DNA from: Myxococcus xanthus | GTDB taxonomy: Bacteria; Myxococcota; Myxococcia; Myxococcales; Myxococcaceae | NCBI RefSeq assembly: GCF_013116825.1 | Contig: NZ_JABFNS010000086.1 | Span: forward strand, 1 to 40,963 | Direction: 5' to 3' | DNA length: 40,963 nucleotides | Shown: positions 14,201-23,700 of the stretch, piece after piece | How positions within the stretch are numbered: the stretch's first letter is position 1 | How the letters are laid out: every line of letters starts with the position of its first letter | The notes under the pieces: generated by a model | What the model was told of the DNA's origin: nothing | The model's input: the letters and a program-made list of their open reading frames with translations, nothing else | Database searches by the model: none | Made by a program: the position numbers and the translations under genes

Positions 14201-17200
14201 CCGGCCATGACGAGCCCGTCGTCCGGACCACGTACGACGAGGCGGCTCAGACGGTGACCATCTACAGCCGGCCGCGCGACAACCGCACGGCGTGGACCCG
14301 TCACGCCACCGCGCGCATCCGCCGGAACGTCCACACGTCACCGGAGACCCAGGTCCGGGTGAGCGAGCTCGGCATCCACGCCGAGGCGCCGCTCGACACC
14401 GAGGCGCTGTACCAGATGATCGCGACGCGCGGGCTCGAGTATGGCCCCAGCCTGCGCGGCATCCGCACGCTGCGCCGCAACGAGAAGGAACTGCTGGCCG
14501 AGATTGTCCTTCCCGAAGCGGAAGTGGCGCGCATCACCGCGGATTCGCAGATGCTGCTCGACCCGGTGTGGTTGGACCCGTGCCTCCAGGCCATGGTGTC
14601 CTGGCTTCCCGAGGACGACGCGCGGCTCTACCTGCCCATGGGCTGCCGGAGCATCCAGCTCTCCACCCCTCCCGCGGCCCACGCGCCGCTGTGGTGCCAT
14701 GCCCGGATTCGCGCGCGCACGGCCCACAAGCTCGAGTGCGACATCACGCTGCTGGACGGCGATGGACGGGTGTCCGCGAAGCTGACGGGCGTCGAGTGCG
14801 CCGCGCTCGCGGACCGTGAGGAGTCCGTGCCCAGGCCCGCGTTCTACGACTGGACGTACACGCACGCCTTCGAGGCCACCGCCGAGGAGCCACCCGCGAA
14901 GAGCCAGGGCACCTGGCTCGTCTTCGCCGACCAGGGCGGAATCGGCGCCGAGCTCACGCGTGAACTCCAGCGGACCGGCATCCAGGACCTGGTCCTGGTG
15001 ACGCGGGGCGATTCGTTCGTCCGCGAGTCGAACCACCGCTTCCAGATTCGTTCCGGGAACGCGGAGGACGTCCGTTCCCTCGTGGAGGCCGTGGGCCGTG
15101 TCCGCATCCAGCACGTTGCCTACCTCACCGGCCTGGACGCGCGTCCGGGAGTCGAGTCGAACGACGTGCAGGCGCTGCTCGACGTGGTGCTGGCCCTGGC
15201 GCCGGGCGATGGCGCGTCGCTGCGCATCATCACCCGCGACGCACAGCGCGCGGCCCCGGGTGACGGTCTGGGCGCGCTGTCCGCCACGCCGCTGATTGGC
15301 TTCGCGCGCGTCGTCCCCGCGGAGTTCCCACACCTGCGGACCCGCTCCATCGACCTGCCGAAGGGCGCCTCGGCGTCGCAGCCGGAGCTGATCGAGCGGC
15401 TTGCGCGTGAGCTGCTGGCGGAGACGCAGGAGGAGGAGGTCGCGCTGCGCGACACCCGCCGCTTCGTCCGCCGCCTCAGCGCGAAGCCCCTTCCGGAGTG
15501 GGAGGCCCAGACGAAGGGAACGCCCGCGCCGGCCGGTGTGGAGCAGGTATTCGAAATCGCCCTCGACGGCGCCGAGCGCCGACCGCGTCGCGCCACGCGC
15601 AAACAGCCGGCGCGCGGAGAGGTCGAAATCAAGGTCACCCACGTGACACTGACCCGCGCCGCGGCCGTGCAAGGCCGGCGCGCGTCCGACACGCACTGGC
15701 CGCTGGAGGTGGGCGGCGTGGTCGTCGCGGTGGGCGAGGCCACCCCGGGCTTCACGTCCGGCCAGGTGGTGCAGGCACTGGTCGCGCAAGAAGCGCCCGT
15801 GGTGGGCACGCACGTGGTGCTGCGCCTGGACCGGGACTTCGTCAGCGCCGGCACGTCCCAGGGACGGCTGCTGCCCTTCCTCGGCGCGGAGTACGCGCTT
15901 CATGTGCATGGCCACATCCAGAGCTCCGAACGGCTCCTCGTCATCGGGGACGCCGGGGGCGTGGGGACCGCTGTGGTCGAGCTCGGCCGCGCCGCGGGAG
16001 CCCGGACTGCCATCATCCTGGACGGCGACACGCGGCAGGTGCCGGAGGGCGTTCGCGTCTTCGACCAGCGCTCGCCTTCCCTCCCGGAAGACATCCTGGA
16101 GTGGACGGACGGCGCGGGCGTGGACCTGCTGGTGAACGCGTCCTGCGACGCGGAGCCCACCCTCACCAGTGTGCTCGGGGCCTTCGGCCGCTTCGTCGAT
16201 GCGGGCCCGCTCGCTCCGGCGGAGGGCCTGTTCGCCACCGCCTGGCCCCGTGGCGCTGCCTGCGCTCGCGTGGACGTCGCGGCCATGCTGCGCCAGCGTC
16301 CCCAGGAGGTCGCCACGCGGCTCCAGTCCGTCCTCGGCCGATTCCAGACCCTGCCGGCGCTGCCGTCCGAGTCCTGGCCCGTCACCCGCGCCGAGGAGGC
16401 ATCGGCGTGGCTGGCGGAGCATTCGCGGGACCAGGGGCTGGCCCGGCTCACGCTGACGTTCGCCGATGGTGAGCCGCTCGCGCTCGCGCCGGCGGCGGAC
16501 GAGCCGCTCTTCGATGCGAACGCCACGTACCTCGTCACCGGCGGCTTCGGTGGGTTCGGCCTCGCGCTCGCCCGTTGGATGGTCGCGGAGGGGGCGCGGA
16601 ACCTCGTGCTCACCGGCCGCAAGGGGGCCTCCACACCGGAAGCCAAACAGTTGGTCCAGGACCTGGAGGCGGCCGGCGCTCGCGTCACCGCGGCCGCCGC
16701 GGACGTCAGCAGCATGGACGACATGCGGGCGCTGTTCGCGCGCATCGACGCCACGCACCCGCCGCTCAAGGGCGTGCTGCACACAGCGGCCGTGCTGGAC
16801 GACGCGCCGATGCCCGACCTGAACCTCGAGCGCATCCAGCGCGTCATGTCTCCCAAGGCGGGCGGCGCGTGGATTCTTCACGAGCTGACGCAGGACCGGC
16901 CGCTGGACCTCTTCGTCCTGTTCTCGTCCGTCGCCGCGCTGATTGGCAACCCGCGTCAGGGCAACTACGTCGCGGCGAACAGCTTCCTCGACGCGCTCGC
17001 GGAGCACCGGGCCGCGCGAGGGCTGGCGGCCATCAGCATCCACTGGGGCGTGCTGGGTGAGTTCGGCATGGCCCAGGACGAAGCGGTGCGAACCTACCTC
17101 GAATCGCTCGGCCTCAACCCGATGGCGCCCGCCACCGTGTTGACCGCGCTCAAGCGGGTGCTGCGCCTGCGCACGCCGCAGCTGGGCCTCTTCGACGTGC

Positions 17201-17730
17201 AGTGGTCCAAGCTGGGCCGCGCCGCCCCACACCTGGGCAAGTCCGCCAGGACGTCACACCTGCTGGGCAGTGCCCAGGGTGGCGCCCAGAGCGAGGCGGA
17301 CCAGCTGCGCGGACATCTGTCGGGACTGGCCCCCGAGGCCCGGCAGCCGGAGCTGGAGAAGTTCCTCGTCGAACGGCTCGCCACCATTCTCCAGATTCCC
17401 ATGGAGCGGGTGGAGCCGCAGAAGCCCCTGTCCCTGCTGGGCGTGGACTCGCTGCTGTCGATGCAGGTCCAGCGGACCATCCGCGAGGCGCTCGGCATCG
17501 AGATTCCCGCGCTGGAGCTGCTGCGCGCCGGGAGTCTGGTGGAGGTCGCCACCAACCTGTCATCGAAGTTCGACGGGCCCGCGGCCGCCGCCGCTGCGCC
17601 CGCGCCGGAACCGGTGACGGAGGAAGCCGAAATCGAGCAGCAGGTGAACAGCATGTCGGAGGGTGAGCTGGACACGATCCTCCAGGCCATGCTCGCCGCG
17701 CAGACGGCGCAGGAGAGGGAGACGGCATGA
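11272..17730 (+). CDS. mchA: Type I polyketide synthase, myxochromide MchA-like (KS-AT-DH-ER*-KR-ACP)
   Basis: This 2152-aa single-module PKS probably builds the polyene acyl chain. KS (about 8-430) has C184 (DTACSSS), H319 (EAHGTGT) and H357 (NIGHLEAAAG). AT (about 544-860) has GHSAGE with S634 and an unusual VPYHSP with H737. DH (about 904-1190) has H933 (DHRVRGSLVVPG) and D1102/Q1106. A structural KR segment and an ER-like domain (about 1424-1725) follow. The latter keeps a nucleotide loop, GDAGGVG (1559-1565), but lacks a normal ER start motif and looks inactive. KR has TGGFGGFG (1756-1763), S1886, Y1899, N1903 and a B-type LDD (1842-1844). The ACP serine is S2060. DH and KR without ER would give double bonds. 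There is no loading module; repeated use of one module is known for MchA and is inferred here. The acidic C-terminal tail probably docks to the next protein. Confidence 0.88.
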   Translation: MSAVSNIEHDPIAIIGIGCRFPGGAKSPRHLWELLTQGRCAIVEVPKERWDHRRYYDPDPDKPGKTYVRAGGFLQEAIDTFDAAFFSISPREAATLDPQQRLLAEVAWESLEDAGLPADKLAGSPTGVYVGGFMLDSMLTHMGPMNRELIGPHTAVGSTMTVLSNRLSYMFDFQGPSISLDTACSSSMVAVHLACQDLRNGTTSLALAGGVNVMFRPEIFVAMSKGKFLSADGYSKSFDTRADGYGRGEGAGIVVLKRLSDAVRDQDRVYAIIRGTGVNQDGHSESMTAPSSRAQEALIRRVCASAALDPTEIHAFEAHGTGTAVGDPAELGGLGAVSKREDGQGPWVGSLKANIGHLEAAAGVAGLIKASLCLQHRQLPPQANLRNLNPAIPFDTLGIRIPRALETLAPRKDEPLRMGVNSFGYGGTNAHCVIEQAPSAVPLARADATPAPLLLPLSARSPEALRALARSYAEMLAAPASASLPDICFSAATRRAHHEHRLALLATEDVADLTTRLESFASGNPAELGASGRTLQAADARPVFVFTGMGPQWWAMGRELYAQDALFRATLDRCDALFQRLAGWSLLEQMLADEKSSNMARTDIAQPANTFLQIGLLEMWRRAGITPAAVIGHSAGEVASAYAAGRFTLEQAMLVIYERSRIQAKAAGQGKMAAVGLSEEGARAAIRGREDLVSIAAINGPNAVTLSGDAKAIEEIAAELEARGVFQRILKVEVPYHSPAMEGLKPELRRCLAALKPSAGHLPTYSTVTGGRIEGIAYDAEYWCDNIREPTLFAKAAGQMLKDGYRLFIELGPHPVLLASIKECCAEARVEGRVLTSLRRQEPELKTFTKAVAELYVAGIPIDWSGLYPQGSRYTPLPTYPWQREKHWHESEEALTDRRGSDEHSLLGSRVSAPLPTWERGLNARFLPCLQDHRVRGSLVVPGATYVELALAVRRAMGLSEPHALEEVRFENALVVTGHDEPVVRTTYDEAAQTVTIYSRPRDNRTAWTRHATARIRRNVHTSPETQVRVSELGIHAEAPLDTEALYQMIATRGLEYGPSLRGIRTLRRNEKELLAEIVLPEAEVARITADSQMLLDPVWLDPCLQAMVSWLPEDDARLYLPMGCRSIQLSTPPAAHAPLWCHARIRARTAHKLECDITLLDGDGRVSAKLTGVECAALADREESVPRPAFYDWTYTHAFEATAEEPPAKSQGTWLVFADQGGIGAELTRELQRTGIQDLVLVTRGDSFVRESNHRFQIRSGNAEDVRSLVEAVGRVRIQHVAYLTGLDARPGVESNDVQALLDVVLALAPGDGASLRIITRDAQRAAPGDGLGALSATPLIGFARVVPAEFPHLRTRSIDLPKGASASQPELIERLARELLAETQEEEVALRDTRRFVRRLSAKPLPEWEAQTKGTPAPAGVEQVFEIALDGAERRPRRATRKQPARGEVEIKVTHVTLTRAAAVQGRRASDTHWPLEVGGVVVAVGEATPGFTSGQVVQALVAQEAPVVGTHVVLRLDRDFVSAGTSQGRLLPFLGAEYALHVHGHIQSSERLLVIGDAGGVGTAVVELGRAAGARTAIILDGDTRQVPEGVRVFDQRSPSLPEDILEWTDGAGVDLLVNASCDAEPTLTSVLGAFGRFVDAGPLAPAEGLFATAWPRGAACARVDVAAMLRQRPQEVATRLQSVLGRFQTLPALPSESWPVTRAEEASAWLAEHSRDQGLARLTLTFADGEPLALAPAADEPLFDANATYLVTGGFGGFGLALARWMVAEGARNLVLTGRKGASTPEAKQLVQDLEAAGARVTAAAADVSSMDDMRALFARIDATHPPLKGVLHTAAVLDDAPMPDLNLERIQRVMSPKAGGAWILHELTQDRPLDLFVLFSSVAALIGNPRQGNYVAANSFLDALAEHRAARGLAAISIHWGVLGEFGMAQDEAVRTYLESLGLNPMAPATVLTALKRVLRLRTPQLGLFDVQWSKLGRAAPHLGKSARTSHLLGSAQGGAQSEADQLRGHLSGLAPEARQPELEKFLVERLATILQIPMERVEPQKPLSLLGVDSLLSMQVQRTIREALGIEIPALELLRAGSLVEVATNLSSKFDGPAAAAAAPAPEPVTEEAEIEQQVNSMSEGELDTILQAMLAAQTAQERETA

Positions 17731-20700
17731 GCACCCCGGCTGACAACATGAAGGGCCTCTCACTCGAGGCGAAGCGCAAGCTGCTCGCGGAGCTCATGGC
17801 GAAGTCCGGGAAAACGGCCCCTCGCCTCTCACCGCTCGCGTCCGGCCAGAAGGCGCTATGGCTCCTGCACCAGCAGGACCCGGAGAGCGCGGCCTACAAC
17901 ACGCCCTTCGCGCTGCGCATCCGCTCGCAGATGGATGTGGCGTCGCTCAAGCGCGCGTTCCAAATGCTGGCCGAGCGCCACGCGTCCCTGCGCACCACGT
18001 TCTCGTCCACCGCGGAAGGGCAGCTCGTCCAGACGTGCCACCCGGCCCTCGAGCCGAGCTTCACCCACGTGGACGCGCAGGGCTGGAGCGCCGAGCAGCT
18101 CCAGGCCGAGGTGGCCCGCGCCTACCGTCAGCCGTTCTCCCTGGAGCGCGGCCCGCTGCTCCGGGGGAACCTCTTCTCCCTGGGGGCCGAGGACCACGTC
18201 CTCCTGATGACCGTCCACCACATCGTCTACGACGGGTGGTCCGCGGGCATCCTCCAGCAGGAGTTCAATCAGCTCTATCAGGCCATCGCGCGCGGCGAGC
18301 AGCCGGCCCTGCCGCCCGTCACGGGCAGCTACGCCGCCTTCGTCGCGCAGCAGGCGGAGACGATGTCGGGTGCCGCGGGGCGGGCCCACTGGGACTACTG
18401 GCAGAAGAAGCTCGATGGTGAGCTTCCCATCCTGGCGCTGCCCGCCGACCGCAGCCGGTCGGCGGTCGCCGCGAACCGGAGTGGCGCGAGCCCGTTCCGC
18501 CTCTCCGCGGAGCTGACGGCCCGCATCAAGGCGCTCGCGCAGAGCGCCGAGTCCACGCCCTTCGTCGTGCTCGTGTCCGCCTATGCCGCCCTGCTGGGGC
18601 GCCTGGCGCGTCAGGAGGACATCCTGATTGGCTCGCCCACGGCGGGCCGGCCCGGCTCCGCCTTCCATGACGTCGTGGGCTACTTCGCCAACGCGGTGGC
18701 GCTGCGCGCGGACCTCTCCGGTGCGCCGTCCACCCGGACCCTGCTGGGCCGGATGCGCACCGTCGTCCACGAGGCGCTCGCGCACCAGGACTTCCCGTTC
18801 GCATCGCTCGTGGAGCGACTGAACATCGAGCGCCGTCCTGGCGTGTCTCCCCTCTTCCAGGCGTCCATCTCGCTCCACGCCTCGCGCGAGGGCGGCGGCG
18901 CCATGGCGCTGTGGGCCTCGCCCGACGAGGACGCCCGCGTCCACTGGGGCAACCTGCAGCTCGAGCCCTTCCCCATCAGCGACCAGGAGTCGCAGTTCGA
19001 CCTCACGTTGGAGATGTGGGAGACGCGAGGCGCCTTCTCCGGCGTGCTCCGCTTCAACCGCGCCCTCTTCAATGACGACACCGTCGCCCTGTGGCGCGGC
19101 TACTTCGAAAAGCTCGTCGAGGAGATGGTCCGCGCGCCAGATGAGCCCGTGGCCCGGTTGTCCCTGGCGGTCAAGGCCCCGTCCCCCGTGCATGAGGCGC
19201 GCGTTGTAGGCGCCCCGGCCATCACCACGGCCCAGACCCTCACCGGCTGGTTCGAGGCCCAGGCCGAGCGCAGCCCGAATGCCACCGCGTTGACGTCTGG
19301 CGAGGCGCACCTGAGCTACGCCGAGCTCAACGCCCGGGCGAATGTCCTGGCGCATGCGCTGCGCGAACACGGCGTGGGCCCCGAGTCACTGGTGGGCATC
19401 TGCGTCGACCGCAGCGCGGAGCTGGTCGTCTCCATCCTCGGCGTCCTCAAGGCCGGCGGCGCCTATGTGCCGCTGGACCCCGCCAGTCCGAAGGACCGGC
19501 TCGCGTTGATTCTGGAGGACGCGGAGGTCACCGCGCTGGTGACTGAGTCCAGCCGCACCGGCGAGCTGCCCACCCAGCGTGTGCCCACCGTCTTCGTGGA
19601 CGCGCTCGACTGGCAGGGCGGCCGGCGCACGCCGAATCCCGAGCCGGCCATCACGCCGGACAACGCCGCCTACGTCATCTACACCTCTGGTTCGACGGGG
19701 CGCCCCAAGGGCGTCATCGTCACTCATGCCAACGCCACCCGGCTGTTCACCACGTCGGAGCCGCTCTACGGCTTCGGGCCGGATGACGTCTGGACGCTGT
19801 TCCACTCCGCGGCGTTCGACTTCTCCGTCTGGGAGCTCTGGGGGCCGCTGCTGTACGGCGGGCGCCTGGTCGTCGTGCCCCACTGGATGACGCGCGCGCC
19901 CGAGGCCTTCGGTGAGCTGATTGCTCGGGAGGGCGTGACGGTCCTCAACCAGACGCCGTCCGCGTTCCGAGCGCTGACGCGCGCGCCGTCCATCGCCGAT
20001 GGCAAGGGCGGCCGCAGCCTCAAGTGGATCATCTTCGGTGGCGAGGCGCTGGACGCGGCGACCGTGCGCCCCTGGTTCGAGCGGTATGGGGACGCCGGCA
20101 CGCAGCTCATCAACATGTACGGCATCACCGAGACCACGGTGCACGTCACGTACTACCGGGTGACCGAGGCCGACCTCACCTCCGCCGCGAGCCCCATCGG
20201 ATGCCCGCTCCCGGACCTCGAGCTGCACCTGCTCGACGAGCACGGCCAGCCCGTACCGCCCGGCGTTCCGGGGGAGATGTACGTCGGCGGCGCGGGTGTT
20301 GCGCGCGGCTACCTGAAGCGCCCCGAGCTCACCGCGCAGCGCTTCGTCGAAGACCCGTCTTCGCCGGGCAAGCGGCTCTACCGCTCGGGCGACCTCGCCA
20401 TCCGTCTTCCGGATGGCGGCTTCACGTACCTGGGGCGCATCGACGACCAGGTGAAGATTCGCGGGTTCCGAATCGAGCTGGGTGAAATCCAGTCGGTGCT
20501 CGCCACGCACCCGGCGGTGGTTGATGCCTACGTCACCACGCATGAGCGGAGCGCGGACGACCGGCGCATCGCCGCCTACGTCGTGCCCAGAGACAACGCC
20601 GCGGAGACGCTCCTGTCCTCGGATTCGGACGGCGGCGTCGGCGACACGCACGTGGGCGAGTGGAAGGCGCTCTACGACGACCTCTATGCACGCTCCGCCA

Positions 20701-23700
20701 GCGAGCCGCAGCTGGACCCCAGCTTCAACATCGCGGGCTGGGACAGCAGCTACACCGGCGCACCGCTCAGCGCGGAGGCGATGAAGGAGTGGGTCGACCA
20801 CACGGTCCACCAGATTCTCGTGCGGAAGCCCCGCCGCGTGCTTGAGATCGGCTGTGGCACCGGTCTGCTCCTCACGCGGATTGCGCCGTCCACGGAGGCC
20901 TACTGGGCCACAGACGTCTCGGGTGTCGTCGTCAACATGCTCCGGAGCAACACGGCGAAGTCGGCAGGGCTCGAGCACGCGAAGCTCTTCCACTGCGCGG
21001 CGGACCAGTTGGACGGCATCGACTTCGGCGACATGCGCTTCGACGCGGTGATGCTGAACTCGGTGGTCCAGTACTTCCCGAGCGCGGAGTACCTCGCCCA
21101 GGCCCTGGAGAAGGCTTCGCAGCGGCTGGACACGGGCGGCGTCATCTTTGTGGGTGACGTGCGGAACTTCCGCCTGCTGGAGGCCTTCCACGCGTCCATC
21201 GTCCTGGCGCAGGCGTCCGGCACGCTCGACCCACAGGTGCTCAAGGCCCGCGTGGCGCAGCGCATGGCGGCGGAAGAGGAGCTGGTGCTCGCCCCGGACT
21301 TCTTCTGGGCCCTCAAGCAGCGCATCCCCCGCCTCACCCACGTGGAGATTCGCCCGAAGCGGGGCGCGTGCCTGAACGAGCTGACGCGCTTCCGCTACGA
21401 CGTGCTCATCCATCTGGACACCCCGCCCAGCCCCGGTCCCGACGTGGCCTGGGGCCCGGGCAACGTGAGCCTGCCCGAGCTCCGCGCCCGGCTGACCCAG
21501 GACGGCACCCGGCGTGTCGGCCTGCGTGGCATCCGGAACGCGCGAGTCGAGGCATCCTTGGACGCCCTGGCGAGCGTGACGGATGGAGCGTCCTCGCGGC
21601 CTGGGTTCTTCGAGAAGCTCCGTCGGCGAGTGCTGGACCGCGATGCCACGACGCCCGCGAGCGATCCCGATCCTGGCATCGACCCCGAGTCTCTCCACCA
21701 ACTCGCGGAGTCCCTGTCCCTCAACGTCGCCTTGGACTGGTCCCGCGGCGGCGTGGATGGCTCCTTCGACGCGGTCTTCACCCCGGCCGCGCAGTCGGAG
21801 CACGGGCCCGTGGCCCTCTTCGGCAGTGCACCGGAAGTCGTCGTGGGGGCACGCCGCGCCAATGACCCGCTCCGAAGCCGGGTGGATCGCCGTCTGGAGA
21901 GCGAGCTGCGCAAGCGGACGCAGGCGAGCCTTCCCGAGTACATGGTGCCCGCGAGCATCATGGTCGTCGACCGGATTCCCCTGACCGAGAACGGCAAGGT
22001 CGACCGGCGCGCCCTGCCCGTTCCATCCGTCTCACAGGGCCTGGAGACGGCCTACGTCGAGCCGCGCAACGGCGAGGAGGAGATCCTGGCCAGCATCTTC
22101 GCCGAGCTGCTCGGCGCGGAGCGAGTGGGCGTGCACGACAGCTTCTTCGATCTGGGCGGCCACTCGCTGCTGGCCACGCAGGTCGTGTCCAGGATTCGTG
22201 CCGTGCTGGGCGTGGATATTCCGCTGCGCACTTTCTTCGCGAGCCCCACCGTCGCGGGGCTCGTGACGGCCGTCCAACAGCAGCGCCAGCGCCCCGGAGC
22301 GGCCGCGGTCGACTTCACCGGGCCCATGGAGCGCCCGGAGCGCATTCCGCTGTCTTCCTCCCAGGAGCGGCTGTGGATCGTGGACCGCATCGAGGAGACG
22401 CGGGCACCCATCTACGTCATCCCGCTGGTGCTCCGGCTCCGAGGCCCCCTCCATCACGAGGCCCTGCGGCAGAGCCTGGACGCCATCGTCCAGCGGCATG
22501 AAGTGCTCCGCACGTGCTTCCCGGCGGAAGGCGCGCAGCCCTTCCAAGCCATCTCCACGAACGTCACGGCCGAGCTCCCGCCCACGGAGGAGCTGGTCCA
22601 CCCGGCCGGGGCTTCGGAGGCGGAGCTGCTCGAGATCATCCAGGTCCAGGCGGGCTTGGAGGTCTCCCGGCCGTTCGACCTCGAGCGGGGCCCGCTGCTG
22701 CGGATGCGCCTCTTCCGCATCTCGGAGTCGGACCATGTGCTGGTCCTGACCATGCACCACGTCGTCTCGGACGGCTGGTCCGTGGGCATCCTCGCGCGTG
22801 AGCTCGCGGCCGGTTACAACGCGCTGCGCTCGCAGCGTGAGCTGGCCTTGCCGCCGCTCCAGGTCCAATACGCGGACTTCGCGCTGTGGCAGCGACAGCT
22901 CCTCCGGGACGGGGCGCTCGCGGAGTCCATTGAAGCGCACAAGCAGCGTCTGGCGGGGGCGCCCTCGTCGCTCAACCTCCCCAGCGACCGGCCCCGGCCG
23001 GAGACGCCGACGTACCGGGGAGGCGTGGTCCGCTTCGGCGTGGACCGTTCCCTCACCGCGCGCCTGAAGGAGCTGAGCCGCCGGGAAGGCGCCACGCTGT
23101 ACATGACGCTGCTGGCGGCCTTCACCGCCTACCTGTCACGGCTGAGCGGCCAGAAGGACCTCATCATCGGCTCGCCGGTGGCGAACCGGAATCGCGCGGC
23201 GACGGAGCCCCTGATTGGATTCTTCGTCAACACGCTCGCGCTCCGAATGGACCTGTCCGGCGACCCCAGCTTCCTGGAACTGCTGTCGCGCGTCCGGCGC
23301 ACGGCGCTGGACGCCTACGCGGACCAGGACGTGCCCTTCGAGAAGCTGGTGGAGGTGGTCGCGCCCGAGCGGAGCCTCAGCCGCCAGCCCCTGGTCCAAG
23401 TGATGTTCGCGCTCCAGAACGCGCCGTTCTCACCGCCCGCGCTGGATGGGCTCGACGTGCGGTTGCTCGACCTGGACAGCGTCACCGCCAAGTTCGACCT
23501 GACGCTGTCCATGCAGGAGTCCGCGGATGGCCTCTCCGGCCTGCTCGAGTTCAGCGCGGACCTGTTCGACCGCGAGCGCATCGAGCGGATGGCCGAGCAC
23601 CTCGTCGTCATGCTCCGCGAAGCGGTGCAGGCGCCAGAGCGCCGGGTGCCCGAGTTCGCGCTCCTGGGTGCGAGCGAAGCCAGCCAGGTGGCGAAGTGGG

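Noticed and set aside
14338..17232. Very long antisense open frame (964 residues) opposite the PKS gene, and similar ones opposite the NRPS genes
   Set aside because: These are low-complexity Arg/Gly/His/Gln-rich translations typical of the antisense frame of high-GC genes. No domains are seen and the sense strand is clearly coding.
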